64,000 nt of DNA from Sediminicola sp963974715 (GTDB taxonomy: Bacteria; Bacteroidota; Bacteroidia; Flavobacteriales; Flavobacteriaceae), in NCBI GenBank assembly GCA_963974715.1, contig CAXBDK010000013.1, forward strand, positions 1 to 64,000. Reading direction: 5' to 3'. Of the stretch, positions 1 through 9,131 are shown one piece after another (the stretch's first letter is position 1; each line of letters opens with the position of its first letter). Below the pieces are notes generated by a model, which worked only from the letters and a program-made list of their open reading frames with translations, searched no databases and had not been told where the DNA came from. A program made the position numbers and the translations under genes.

Positions 1-51
1 TATTTCAAATATTTCAAAGAACTATTTTAGATTTTAATGGGACAGTAATGA

Positions 52-63
52 TATTACGTAATA
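52..63. promoter_or_regulatory. Palindromic candidate operator upstream of copA
   Basis: A perfect 12-bp palindrome, TATTACGTAATA, lies 53 bases before the copper ATPase start codon. A dyad in this place would suit a dimeric metal-sensing repressor, but no regulator gene is visible in this part of the window and AT-rich palindromes can occur by chance. The operator role is inferred. Confidence 0.25.
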
Positions 64-115
64 CATTAAAGTCCCTAAATCCTGAAATTTGTAATGTATC
101 AATAAGAATAGGATT

Positions 116-2374
116 ATGGAGACAATTAACATATTTGAAACCAAAGTTAAAAAAAACAAGCAAGGAATAAAAGAATCATTCCCTGTTACAGGAATGACCT
201 GCGCATCGTGTGCATCAAGTGTTGAATCTGTATTAAAACACACAGATGGCGTATTTGATGCAAGCGTAAACTTTGCGAGCAGTTCTGTTCTTGTAGAGTA
301 CGACAAAGAGTTGAGTCCTAATCAACTTCAAAATGCACTTCGCGAAGTGGGTTATGACATTATCATTGATGCGGAGAATCCTTCAGAAGTACAACAAGAA
401 CTACAGCAAAAACATTATCAAGACATAAAAAACCGTACTATCTGGTCGGCCATACTTACCCTTCCCATTTTTGTATTAGGAATGTTTTTTATGCAATGGG
501 AACCAGGTAAGTGGATTTCTTTGGTGTTAACTTTTCCAATTCTTTTTTGGTTTGGTCGTAGCTTTTTCATCAATGCTTTCAAGCAAGCCAAACACGGTAA
601 AGCAAATATGGATACCTTGGTAGCTTTGAGCACAGGAATCGCTTTTATCTTTAGTGTATTCAATACCTTTTTTCCAGAATTTTGGTTGAGTCGTGGTATT
701 GAACCTCACGTTTATTATGAAGCGGCTACGGTAATTATAACTTTTATTTCCTTGGGAAAATTATTGGAGGAAAAGGCAAAATCAAATACGTCTTCAGCCA
801 TCAAAAAACTAATGGGTCTTCAGCCCAAAACCCTAAAAATAATTGAGAATGGAGAAGAAAAGGAAATCCCTATTTCATCTGTACAGGTGGGTCAGACCAT
901 TTTGGTACGTCCCGGAGAAAAGATTCCTGTAGATGGAGAAGTTTCCAAGGGAAGCTCGTATGTAGATGAAAGTATGATTACGGGAGAACCTGTTCCAGTT
1001 GAAAAAATAAAAGATGAAAAAGTATTTGCAGGCACGGTAAATCAAAAAGGGAGCTTTCAATTTACTGCCGAAAAAGTAGGTGGAGAAACCTTACTATCAC
1101 AAATCATTAAAATGGTTCAGGAAGCTCAAGGAAGCAAGGCGCCGGTTCAAAAGCTGGTTGATAAGATTGCCGGAATATTTGTTCCTGTCGTATTAGTCAT
1201 TTCTATCATTACATTCATTGTCTGGATGTCAGTTGGTGGCGATAACGCATTTTCACAAGCCTTGTTGACCTCTGTAGCCGTGTTGGTTATCGCTTGTCCT
1301 TGCGCATTGGGCTTGGCAACACCTACCGCAATTATGGTGGGAATTGGTAAAGGCGCAGAAAATAATATTTTGATAAAGGATGCCGAAAGTTTAGAACTCG
1401 GTTATAAAGTGAATGCTATTATCCTTGATAAAACGGGTACAATTACCGAAGGAAAACCCTTAGTAACTGATATAATTTGGAAGAATAACCTTGAAAATCA
1501 AAATGAATACAAGCAAATTCTTTTGGCTATAGAAGCACAATCGGAACATCCTTTGGCGGAAGCAGTAGTCAACCATTTAAAAGATGAAAAGGTTGAACAA
1601 GCTGAAATTGCTTCTTTTGAAAGTATTACAGGAAAAGGTGTAAAGGCGCAATCAGAGAATGGTTCAAAATATTATGTGGGTAACCATAAACTAATGGTCG
1701 AAAAGAATATTGAAATTGAATCTTCTTTAATGCAAACAGCAGAAAGTCTCGAAGAGCAGGCTAAAACGGTCATATTCTTTGGTAATGAAAAACAAGTGCT
1801 GGCGATACTCGCCATTGCAGACAAGATTAAGGAAACTTCAAAAAAGGCCATAGTAACGCTTCAAGAAAGAGGTATTGAGGTTTATATGCTTACAGGAGAT
1901 AATAATAAAACCGCATCTGCTGTCGCAAAACAAGTAGGAATAACAAATTACCAAGGCGAAGTAATGCCTTCGGACAAGGCAGCTTTTGTTGAAAAATTGC
2001 AGGCGGACGGAAAGATAGTCGCAATGGTTGGCGATGGTATTAATGATTCCCAGGCTTTGGCGCAAGCCAATGTGAGTATTGCAATGGGAAAAGGTTCAGA
2101 TATAGCGATGGACGTAGCAAAAATGACCTTGATAACATCAGATTTACGATCCATCCCAAAAGCGCTGGAATTATCAAAAAGAACGGTGTTGGGCATACGT
2201 CAGAATCTATTTTGGGCATTCATTTATAATCTCATTGGTATTCCAATTGCAGCAGGCGTTTTGTATCCCGTAAATGGGTTCTTATTAGACCCAATGATAG
2301 CAGGAATGGCAATGGCTTTCAGTAGCGTGTCTGTAGTTCTAAATAGTTTAAGGCTTAAAGGAGTAAAACTTTAA
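116..2374 (+). CDS. copA: Copper-translocating P1B-type ATPase
   Basis: This is an inner-membrane ATPase that exports copper ions. At 752 aa it has the usual length of the family. One N-terminal heavy-metal-binding domain carries MTCASC (Cys29 and Cys32). The actuator loop has TGEP, the membrane metal site is CPC (about residues 394-396), the phosphorylated Asp lies in DKTGT (about 437), and TGDN and GDGIND complete the P-domain. The CPC motif and the single HMA domain favour Cu(I); silver is possible. It is the first gene of a plus-strand operon with a small HMA protein and an MtfA-like peptidase. Its position next to an integrase and an att site suggests metal-resistance cargo of a mobile element. 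Confidence 0.93.
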   Translation: METINIFETKVKKNKQGIKESFPVTGMTCASCASSVESVLKHTDGVFDASVNFASSSVLVEYDKELSPNQLQNALREVGYDIIIDAENPSEVQQELQQKHYQDIKNRTIWSAILTLPIFVLGMFFMQWEPGKWISLVLTFPILFWFGRSFFINAFKQAKHGKANMDTLVALSTGIAFIFSVFNTFFPEFWLSRGIEPHVYYEAATVIITFISLGKLLEEKAKSNTSSAIKKLMGLQPKTLKIIENGEEKEIPISSVQVGQTILVRPGEKIPVDGEVSKGSSYVDESMITGEPVPVEKIKDEKVFAGTVNQKGSFQFTAEKVGGETLLSQIIKMVQEAQGSKAPVQKLVDKIAGIFVPVVLVISIITFIVWMSVGGDNAFSQALLTSVAVLVIACPCALGLATPTAIMVGIGKGAENNILIKDAESLELGYKVNAIILDKTGTITEGKPLVTDIIWKNNLENQNEYKQILLAIEAQSEHPLAEAVVNHLKDEKVEQAEIASFESITGKGVKAQSENGSKYYVGNHKLMVEKNIEIESSLMQTAESLEEQAKTVIFFGNEKQVLAILAIADKIKETSKKAIVTLQERGIEVYMLTGDNNKTASAVAKQVGITNYQGEVMPSDKAAFVEKLQADGKIVAMVGDGINDSQALAQANVSIAMGKGSDIAMDVAKMTLITSDLRSIPKALELSKRTVLGIRQNLFWAFIYNLIGIPIAAGVLYPVNGFLLDPMIAGMAMAFSSVSVVLNSLRLKGVKL

Positions 2375-2397
2375 TATTAATTATAAATTCAAATACA

Positions 2398-2610
2398 ATG
2401 AAAACTTTAAAATTTAAAACAAATATCAATTGTGGTGGTTGTGTATCAAAAGTGACCCCTTTTTTAAACAAGCAAGAAGGTGTCGAAAGTTGGGAAGTGG
2501 ATACCGCTAATCCTGATAAAATTTTAACCATAGAAAGCGATGGTGCTTCAGAAGAAGATGTAAAGGCTACCTTGCAAAAGGTAGGCTTTAAAGCGGAACC
2601 TGTAGATTAA
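2398..2610 (+). CDS. Small heavy-metal-associated (HMA) copper-binding protein
   Basis: This 70-aa protein is a single ferredoxin-like HMA domain, the fold of CopZ/Atx1 copper chaperones. The metal site is NCGGCVSKV, a CxxC motif with Cys at about 12 and 15. It begins 23 bases after the ATPase stop, so it is probably co-transcribed and hands copper to that ATPase. No signal peptide or membrane segment is seen, so it should be cytoplasmic. The metal is inferred from the neighbour. Confidence 0.85.
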   Translation: MKTLKFKTNINCGGCVSKVTPFLNKQEGVESWEVDTANPDKILTIESDGASEEDVKATLQKVGFKAEPVD

Positions 2611-2624
2611 TACCTCGCTATAAT

Positions 2625-3410
2625 ATGGTTTATATTTTAATTTTGGTTGTGATTCTTCTGTTTGCTATTCATTTTTATCGAAAAGAGAAACGGCATAGCG
2701 TAAAGCCATTTCCAGAGCATTGGCACAAATTATTAATGGAGAATGTTCTTTATTATAAAAATCTTTCAAAAGGCAGGCAACTTGTTTTTCAACAAAAAAT
2801 GATGCAGTTTTTAAGTGAGGTTTATATAGATGGCGTGCAGTTTGAATTGGAAGAATTAGACAAAATTTTAATTGCAGCAAGTGCGGTAATTCCTGTTTTC
2901 GGCTTTAAAGAATGGCATTACACTAATTTAAGTGGAATCCTCTTATACCCAGATAATTTTAATGAAGATATGCAATTTAGCAGTAAGGATAACTCGCGCA
3001 ATATTGGTGGGATAGTCGGGAACGGACGTTTTGAGAAACAAATGATTTTATCTAAAAAAGCATTGTATCACGGTTTTAGAAACACAACAGATAAAAGCAA
3101 TACAGGCATACACGAATTTGTACACCTTATTGATAAGCTGGATGATAGAACAGATGGCGTTCCAGAGCGATTATTAGAACATCAATATGCAATACCTTGG
3201 CTGAATTTAATTCATAAGGAAATAGAAGCCATAAACGACAACCATTCTGATATCAGAAAATATGGTGGTACAAACCAAGCAGAATTCTTTGCAGTAGCTT
3301 CAGAATATTTCTTCGAGCGCCCAGATTTGCTCAAAAAGAAACATCCAGAACTTTATAAAATGTTAGTTAAATGCTTCAATCAAAAATTAGCAAATCCAAT
3401 TAAAAATTAG
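2625..3410 (+). CDS. MtfA-like zinc metallopeptidase (M90 type) with N-terminal membrane anchor
   Basis: This 261-aa protein starts with one hydrophobic segment (residues 2-17), followed by an MtfA-like zincin domain. The catalytic motif is HEFVHLIDK (His163, Glu164, His167), with a further conserved acidic stretch QAEFFAVASEYFFE near 239-252. In Escherichia coli, MtfA is an aminopeptidase that binds the Mlc repressor; the role of Bacteroidota homologues is not known to me. It begins 14 bases after the HMA gene and closes the copper operon. Genes of this family commonly travel with Cu ATPases on Bacteroidota elements, so a metal-stress role is plausible but inferred. Confidence 0.8.
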   Translation: MVYILILVVILLFAIHFYRKEKRHSVKPFPEHWHKLLMENVLYYKNLSKGRQLVFQQKMMQFLSEVYIDGVQFELEELDKILIAASAVIPVFGFKEWHYTNLSGILLYPDNFNEDMQFSSKDNSRNIGGIVGNGRFEKQMILSKKALYHGFRNTTDKSNTGIHEFVHLIDKLDDRTDGVPERLLEHQYAIPWLNLIHKEIEAINDNHSDIRKYGGTNQAEFFAVASEYFFERPDLLKKKHPELYKMLVKCFNQKLANPIKN

Positions 3411-3451
3411 TTTCTATTTAGGAGAGATTAAATCTGTAATTGAAAATCGTA

Positions 3452-3507
3452 AAGAGCGGATATTTTGAATATGCTAAACTACTTATAGCAATAAAATATC
3501 CGCTCTT
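3452..3507. terminator. Long hairpin, probable bidirectional terminator
   Basis: A perfect 15-bp inverted repeat (AAGAGCGGATATTTT and its complement) is separated by 26 bases that hold a further small stem (TGCTA/TAGCA). It sits exactly between the convergent copper operon and the integrase gene, with A/T runs at the stem ends. That placement fits a bidirectional terminator. Confidence 0.7.
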
Positions 3508-3522
3508 CAATTATTTATTTCC

Positions 3523-4737
3523 TCAAAAGTTTATAACACTATCCAATGCATCATCTGCCTCTTTATGGATGAAATTGGCTTGATAGTTCAAGGTGGTTTT
3601 CAAATCACTATGGCGATATAATTTCTGTAGCATCAACGGATGAATGGCATCCCCAGCAATATTTCCAAAACTATGCCGTGCTATGTGCATCGTTATTTTC
3701 TTATTTATTTTAGCCTTTTTAGAGATTGATTTTAGATTGTCATTAAACCTCTTTGTAGCAGTTTTTCTCTTGTTATATAAATCTTTCGCATTTTCAGGGT
3801 CTGCCTTTTTCAATTCAGGGAAAACAAAATCATCATCACTTCTTTTATCATCTTTATATTGGTCTAAAATCTTTAGTACTTTTTCAGGAATTTTTAATGA
3901 TAGAAGTTTTGCGTTTTTATGCATTCTATAATGCAGCCTGTTATCATAAATATCTGACCATTTGGTTCGTAGAACATCAGAAACCCTCATACCAGCAAAA
4001 TTGAAACTAAAAAGCCAAACATTTCTAGTATGCATTTCAGAAGGTTTGAGATTTATCAAATTTTCAATTTGTTGAATCTCTAAAATATTTAGTCCGACTT
4101 TGGTAGTTTCAGGAAATTTGATTTTTATTTTATCGCCACCGAAGGGATATAATTCTCTGCTTACAATTTTGTATTTAATTGCTCTGTTAAATAATAGCCT
4201 TACAAATACCAAAATGTTCATTATTGAGGTTTCAGACAGGGAGTACTTAACTTTTAAAGTTAACATCAGTTTTTTAAGAAAACGTTCATCAATTTCTTGA
4301 AAAGACAATTGTTTCGAATTGTGATATTTTATAATAAAGCTCAACCACGCTTTATCAGTAGATAAACGATTTAGCTTTTCTGTACTTTCTAAATCGTCAA
4401 GATGTTCTTGTGCTAATTCAAAGAATGTAGCATTGATACCGGAGGAATATATTTCCTTCTTAATTTGATTGGCAGAAGCATCTTTTTGTTCGGATTGAAG
4501 CGTAATAAGAGCATTGTTTAATTCAGAAAGTTTCAAGGATAACAAATTGTTCAAGGTTTTGAAATTTATGTGTGATTTCTTAACCCGAATATTCTTTTCA
4601 TCCCAATCTTCCAATTCAATGTAGTGACCTATATATTGGTATGTTGAGCGACGATTTTTTGTAATACGTATGGCAAGAGGATACAAGCCTTCTTTATTAG
4701 GCTTTTTGCGAAGAACTATTTTAGCGTTTGATGACAT
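3523..4737 (-). CDS. Tyrosine-type site-specific integrase
   Basis: This 404-aa tyrosine recombinase is of the kind carried by Bacteroidota conjugative and mobilizable elements. An N-terminal arm-binding domain (about 1-95) and a SAM-like core-binding domain (about 105-200) precede the catalytic domain. Catalytic residues visible are Arg251 (GMRVSD), His351-x-x-Arg354 (HIARHSF), His376 and the nucleophile Tyr385 (TLNYQ). Its start faces a tRNA-Leu fragment 236 bases away, the normal arrangement for an integrase next to its own attachment site. It most likely inserts and excises the element carrying the copper genes. It appears intact. Confidence 0.93.
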   Translation of the reverse strand: MSSNAKIVLRKKPNKEGLYPLAIRITKNRRSTYQYIGHYIELEDWDEKNIRVKKSHINFKTLNNLLSLKLSELNNALITLQSEQKDASANQIKKEIYSSGINATFFELAQEHLDDLESTEKLNRLSTDKAWLSFIIKYHNSKQLSFQEIDERFLKKLMLTLKVKYSLSETSIMNILVFVRLLFNRAIKYKIVSRELYPFGGDKIKIKFPETTKVGLNILEIQQIENLINLKPSEMHTRNVWLFSFNFAGMRVSDVLRTKWSDIYDNRLHYRMHKNAKLLSLKIPEKVLKILDQYKDDKRSDDDFVFPELKKADPENAKDLYNKRKTATKRFNDNLKSISKKAKINKKITMHIARHSFGNIAGDAIHPLMLQKLYRHSDLKTTLNYQANFIHKEADDALDSVINF

Positions 4738-4973
4738 AATTGACCTGTTTTGCGTACGAAAGCCAAATCAGGTACAACATAGGTACAACATTCAATTTTG
4801 AATGTTTAGTTTACCAAGAAGTTTCCCTAAAGATACAAATTTATTAGTTTCTCTGGGTACAACATAGGTACAACAAATGTTGAAATCAATTGATATTAGA
4901 TGATATCAAAGAAAATGACATATTATATAATCAATTGAAAATGAGTGGCTTTGGTGCTGTTTGGGCAAATGTA

Positions 4974-5030
4974 CGCTAGACTTAGGATCTGGTTCCGCGA
5001 GGTGTGGGAGTTCGAGTCTCCCCGCCCGTA
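4974..5030 (+). pseudogene. 3' fragment of tRNA-Leu(TAG), probable attachment site
   Basis: The sequence contains the 3' half of the anticodon arm with a TAG anticodon, the long variable arm, a T-arm with TTCGAGT loop and an acceptor strand ending CGCCCGT-A. No D-arm or 5' acceptor strand precedes it: homology to a leucine tRNA begins at CGCTAGACT. This fits the chromosomal tRNA 3' part left at one end of an element that recombined within the anticodon arm; an intact tRNA should exist at the other element end, outside the window. By this reading the element lies to the left and older chromosome to the right. Confidence 0.75.
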
Positions 5031-5038
5031 CAAAAGTT

Positions 5039-5062
5039 GAAGAGAAATCTTCGGCTTTTTTT
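5039..5062 (+). terminator. Weak terminator after the tRNA fragment
   Basis: GAAGA-GAAA-TCTTC followed by GGC and seven T residues lies just after the tRNA 3' end, as expected for the original tRNA terminator. The stem is short. From 5101 to 5371 I see only AT-rich non-coding sequence. Confidence 0.45.
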
Positions 5063-5371
5063 ATTGAAAATTACTTCACTTTTTTTCTTGGGTACAACAT
5101 TTTGCCATTTTTGAGGTTCAAGAATATTATGGGGGGTCAATTATAATATTATTTATCTTAATTTCATCTCCAGATTGTTCCTGCTTACCGTTTTCTAACC
5201 AAACGGAATAGTTTAAAAAATGAACATTTTTAGTACTTATAGTACTGAATTCACAAATATTCTAACCTTAAGTTTTTACAGCTTAAACTCGGCCCAAAAA
5301 GGATATTTGTCCAATATTAGGTAGGGCAAACCAAGCTTTTAAATATTTCTATTGGTATACAGGAAAAAGAG

Positions 5372-6937
5372 CTAAGAGACAAAAATTAATCCATACCGGG
5401 ATTGGATATCATCAATTTCATCTTCAGTAAGCTGTGAAAACTCTTTCTCTTTCGCCCGTTTGGACAGTTTACCATTGTTTTGTTCCAAAAAGTGGACCAA
5501 CAATGACATCATATTATCAGGCATTTCATAGGCACTATCGATATAGTGTTTGAACTCTTCATATTTGGTCAAATAATTTACTTCTTGGGGGATGATGTTT
5601 TCTATGGTATCCTTGACACAACCATATAAAAACTCCGCTTGTGCAGTTGCATCAAAATAACGGTAATAATCTATAGTTTCATTGATGACTTCTACATTAT
5701 GGTCGCTTGTTTCTTTCCATTCAATGAAATCCAATAGGGGGATGGAATACTGTTCCAATACTTTTTGATAATCCCCAATATGATTGAGAATGGATGCAGA
5801 AACAGGGAAAATCAATCCTTGTTCCGAAAATTTTTTATTTGCCAATACATGGTGGATCAGGTAACGATGTATGCGCCCGTTTCCATCTACAAAAGGATGG
5901 ATATTGACAAATCCAAAAGCAATAACGGTTGCAGCAAGCACAGCATCCATGTCATCTTCCAACAGCATGCGAGCTGTTTCCAACAATCCTGTCATTAGAG
6001 TTGAGAGGTCTTGATGTTTTGCAGAAATATGGTCCGGTATAGGTGAAAAAGTATCTTTGTCCCGTTCGCCAATAAAACCTCCTTTTTTACGATAACCCAT
6101 ATCAATAAAGCGGGCATTTTCAATAACCAATTGCTGTAGGCGGGCAAACTCTTCATGATTTAGGTCTTTTATTCCAGCTTGCCCAATAGCATGTCCCCAT
6201 CGGGCGGCACGATTGCTTTTCGGACTCTCACCCTCAATGGTAAATGAAGCCTTGGAGTCTTTTAATAGCAGAAAAGCGGCGGCCCGCTGTAAAATACTTT
6301 TTCGCACACCTTTTAGATATGTTTTGTTTTTGGCCGATAAATTTTCCTCAATAAAGTGTTCCAGTACATTGGTTTTACGTATTAATGGGCAGAACTTAAC
6401 GGTTCCGGGCAAGTTGTTGCGTACCATATGCCGGGGGGAGTTTCTTCCTTTTATTCCATACTGCAGATCGGTGTCTATTGCATCAACATAACTTTTTTTA
6501 CTAAAGTCAGGGATGTCCGTTAGTTCCTTTTCGAGCAACCATTCCACTATAAACCAAATCCTTCTGGAATATTGTCCTGTGGGCTCAATACTGACTAATT
6601 GAGTCAGTTCGTCATCATTATAATGTTTTATCAAAGCACCAAACACCAATAGATTTACCCCTTCGTATTTTAGGGCAAACACCAGATGTTTGTATAGTGC
6701 TTCAATTTCTGTAAGTTCAAGAGAATCATCAACTTTATAGCTTTTAGGCAAAAAGATAAAATCTTTATTTTGGGTACGCACCGTTTTTAAATTTACCGCT
6801 GCAAAAGGAACTGGTAAAGGAACTGGTAACGGTAAACTATGGACTATCGCAGCATAACCGGAAATAGTTCCTTCATCCGGGAGCGATATACCGTTAAAAA
6901 CAGGCGCAACAAATGAAAAACGAGCGCTATTAGACAT
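5372..6937 (-). CDS. Fic-domain protein (predicted protein AMP transferase)
   Basis: This 521-aa protein carries the complete Fic active-site motif HPFVDGNGRIHR (347-358), in which the His is the general base and DGNGR binds the nucleotide phosphates. Upstream, SFTIEG at 231-236 matches the (S/T)xxxE(G/N) inhibitory helix. The protein would therefore be a self-inhibited, class II-like Fic enzyme that modifies target proteins, usually with AMP. A ~200-residue N-terminal region of unknown function precedes it, and a C-terminal ~100-residue extension may be a winged helix. It stands alone in an accessory region with other candidate defence genes; its target is unknown. Confidence 0.88.
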   Translation of the reverse strand: MSNSARFSFVAPVFNGISLPDEGTISGYAAIVHSLPLPVPLPVPFAAVNLKTVRTQNKDFIFLPKSYKVDDSLELTEIEALYKHLVFALKYEGVNLLVFGALIKHYNDDELTQLVSIEPTGQYSRRIWFIVEWLLEKELTDIPDFSKKSYVDAIDTDLQYGIKGRNSPRHMVRNNLPGTVKFCPLIRKTNVLEHFIEENLSAKNKTYLKGVRKSILQRAAAFLLLKDSKASFTIEGESPKSNRAARWGHAIGQAGIKDLNHEEFARLQQLVIENARFIDMGYRKKGGFIGERDKDTFSPIPDHISAKHQDLSTLMTGLLETARMLLEDDMDAVLAATVIAFGFVNIHPFVDGNGRIHRYLIHHVLANKKFSEQGLIFPVSASILNHIGDYQKVLEQYSIPLLDFIEWKETSDHNVEVINETIDYYRYFDATAQAEFLYGCVKDTIENIIPQEVNYLTKYEEFKHYIDSAYEMPDNMMSLLVHFLEQNNGKLSKRAKEKEFSQLTEDEIDDIQSRYGLIFVS

Positions 6938-7286
6938 ATTTAATAATATTTGAGCGCAATATAATTAAAATTTAGGCGCAACAACTTAAAAATAGGCGTA
7001 AAAACAGCTCACTATTAAAAAATAGGCGCATTATTATGGATGTTATTTACCCTCAATAATTCCGTAATCTGTTCTGCCCGTTTCTATTTCTTAATGTGAA
7101 ATCGCATGTTTATTAGGGCGTGCCAGCTTTTTATCCATTTTTTATTTTCCTTACCATAAACCTTATTTAAACACTGTCCCGTCCTAAAATAAGTTGACAC
7201 AAATTCGCAGATGGAGTGTTCCAAGTCATATTGAGGTGGGCATCAACCTAGGGCGGATGGTAGGGCGTTTGACCTTGGCAACTTAC
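6938..7286. other. Intergenic region with degraded IS-like sequence
   Basis: No gene is visible. The stretch from about 7176 to 7250 resembles a degraded insertion-sequence terminus rather than ordinary intergenic DNA. The 24 bases at 7221-7244 recur with two mismatches at 9400-9423, on the other side of the next gene. I cannot name an IS family. Confidence 0.35.
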
Positions 7287-9131
7287 TTATTTCGTCAATG
7301 CCTTTATGATCCGTTCTTCGTTTATTACTATATCCCGGAACAAAACGTGCGGAAATACCTGGTATCGCGATAATTTGAACGCCTCGAAAATTTTGGACAA
7401 GGTGGATGCGGTGAGTAGCGATAAATTCATTTCTGTGTCCATCTCACAATCATACACAAAATCATCGCTAAATTCTGGTGAGACCAGCAAGATCTTGACA
7501 ATCCTTAAATTGTTTTTAAGGGCCAAATTTTGATAGGACTTTAGTTGTCTGGAAACCGTGCTGAATTTATTATAGCCCTTTTCTTTAATGGTCTTACATT
7601 CTACGATGATGATTTCATTATTGCCCAGATTTAATAGGATATCCATCAGGTCCTTTTGCGTATTCAGTTGATTCCTAAATTTGTCGTCAACGTTGAACCC
7701 CAATGATTTAAAGATTATTTTGGTAAGTTCCTCAAATTTTGACCCTAACTCGCTTTCCTTTACGGCAATCCCGTTTTCCTTTAGTAAATTCAGGTTTCTG
7801 TACCCGACATTTGCGTAATTTTCAAGATATAGGTTTTCTACATCCTTATAATGCTCAAGTATATTTAATATATCTTCGCCCCGTTGTTTTATACCGTTCT
7901 CTTTTATGAATTTTGATAGATCCGGCTTGGTAATCAAATCCAATATATCCCTTGGTTTTATATTGTAATTTAGCAAAAACTCCGCATTAAGGACATATTC
8001 TTCCTGTAGTTCGAATTGTTCCTTTAACTCCTTATTGAGTTTTGGCAAAGACCGATTTAATTCTGTGAGCATTTTATCAAATCCATCTATTGAAATTCCC
8101 ACTTTTTCGTCCTTCTCCACATTTTCAAAGTGCTCGATAAGACTTTTGATCTTATCCTCTAGAGTGCTGCCTTTTAGGTTGGAAATATTGAGCCCCTTTT
8201 CACATAGTTCATTGAGCGTCTTTTTCTTTTCCGTTAAGGTTATTCCCTGTTTATAGATTTCTGTGGAGAGCAGATCCGTAAAGGATATTCCTTCTTTTAT
8301 TATTTCTTCGATTTTTTGGGAGGCAGTCAGTTTTCGGTCGATATTGTGTTCTTTAGCTATTTGATTGATTATAGGCTCCCGTAATATTTTTAGCGTTCTT
8401 CTATAAAACTTTTCGGCGACCTCCTTTTTTCTGACTTTCCTTAATAAGCCCACCATTTCGTCGGCTATATAAATTGTGTTCTCCTTTTTTGAGAAGAAGA
8501 TCACTCCAAGACTTTTTAAATTGTTGATCACCTCTTGAACATCTGCCTTTTTGATGGGCAAAATAGAATAATTGATCAGTTTGACATCCTCTTGGGACAA
8601 TCCAAGTTGTTTTGCCAGCGTTAAAATAATGGATAGTTCGTCAGAAGTTATTTTAGCGTCCCTATTGTTCTCTATATCATTATTGTAAGCCGTTTCAAGG
8701 CAAGCTTTATAGATGCGATAATCTCTTTTACGGGATTCGCTTAATTCTGATTTTTCATTTTCCAGCTCCGTGTTGAGAATTTTGATCTTGGCTTTTAAAT
8801 TTTTAATTTCATTGTCGTACAGCCTTGAAAACCAGTCTTGTTTTATTATGCAATTCCCATCTCGAATGATAATGTCGATCAGGATGTCCAATTGTGAATT
8901 TGCCTCTTGAAATTCACATAACAGATACTCCTTAAATTCTTCGGATATCAAGCTAAAGATATTGGCCACATTTAGGTTGTCCACCGATTTAAGTCCTTTA
9001 TCGGATGAACTTAATATTTTTTCAATTTCCTTTGCGTTTTTAGGATTTTTGGAAATTATATGATCAATGATCTTTATAAACGAGTTCTTTTCCAGGGAAC
9101 CTAATTTGTCCAATATTTTTTCTAATTTCAT
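7287..9131 (-). CDS. PD-(D/E)XK nuclease-like protein with long helical N-terminal region
   Basis: This 614-aa protein ends in a restriction-endonuclease-like domain (about 475-614). It shows the pattern Asp497 then Glu511-x-Lys513 (IIIVECK) on two predicted strands, the core of the PD-(D/E)XK fold. The first ~470 residues are charged and helical, with a coiled-coil-like stretch near 95-140, and I recognise no named domain there. It has its own 5' and 3' spacers and is bracketed by 24-bp direct repeats, suggesting a mobile single-gene cassette. A defence role such as cutting foreign or modified DNA is inferred from the nuclease fold and the neighbours. Confidence 0.65.
   Translation of the reverse strand: MKLEKILDKLGSLEKNSFIKIIDHIISKNPKNAKEIEKILSSSDKGLKSVDNLNVANIFSLISEEFKEYLLCEFQEANSQLDILIDIIIRDGNCIIKQDWFSRLYDNEIKNLKAKIKILNTELENEKSELSESRKRDYRIYKACLETAYNNDIENNRDAKITSDELSIILTLAKQLGLSQEDVKLINYSILPIKKADVQEVINNLKSLGVIFFSKKENTIYIADEMVGLLRKVRKKEVAEKFYRRTLKILREPIINQIAKEHNIDRKLTASQKIEEIIKEGISFTDLLSTEIYKQGITLTEKKKTLNELCEKGLNISNLKGSTLEDKIKSLIEHFENVEKDEKVGISIDGFDKMLTELNRSLPKLNKELKEQFELQEEYVLNAEFLLNYNIKPRDILDLITKPDLSKFIKENGIKQRGEDILNILEHYKDVENLYLENYANVGYRNLNLLKENGIAVKESELGSKFEELTKIIFKSLGFNVDDKFRNQLNTQKDLMDILLNLGNNEIIIVECKTIKEKGYNKFSTVSRQLKSYQNLALKNNLRIVKILLVSPEFSDDFVYDCEMDTEMNLSLLTASTLSKIFEAFKLSRYQVFPHVLFRDIVINEERIIKALTK

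Larger units (their letters stand above)
4771..5100 (+). repeat. Five GGTACAACA direct repeats, candidate integrase arm sites
   Basis: GGTACAACA occurs at 4771, 4782, 4856, 4867 and 5091. The first four form two pairs; within each pair the copies are 11 bases apart, about one helical turn, and the pairs are 85 bases apart. The fifth copy is on the other side of the tRNA fragment. Short repeats flanking a core site next to a tyrosine integrase are typical of arm-type binding sites. The repeats are seen directly; their function is inferred. Confidence 0.55.
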
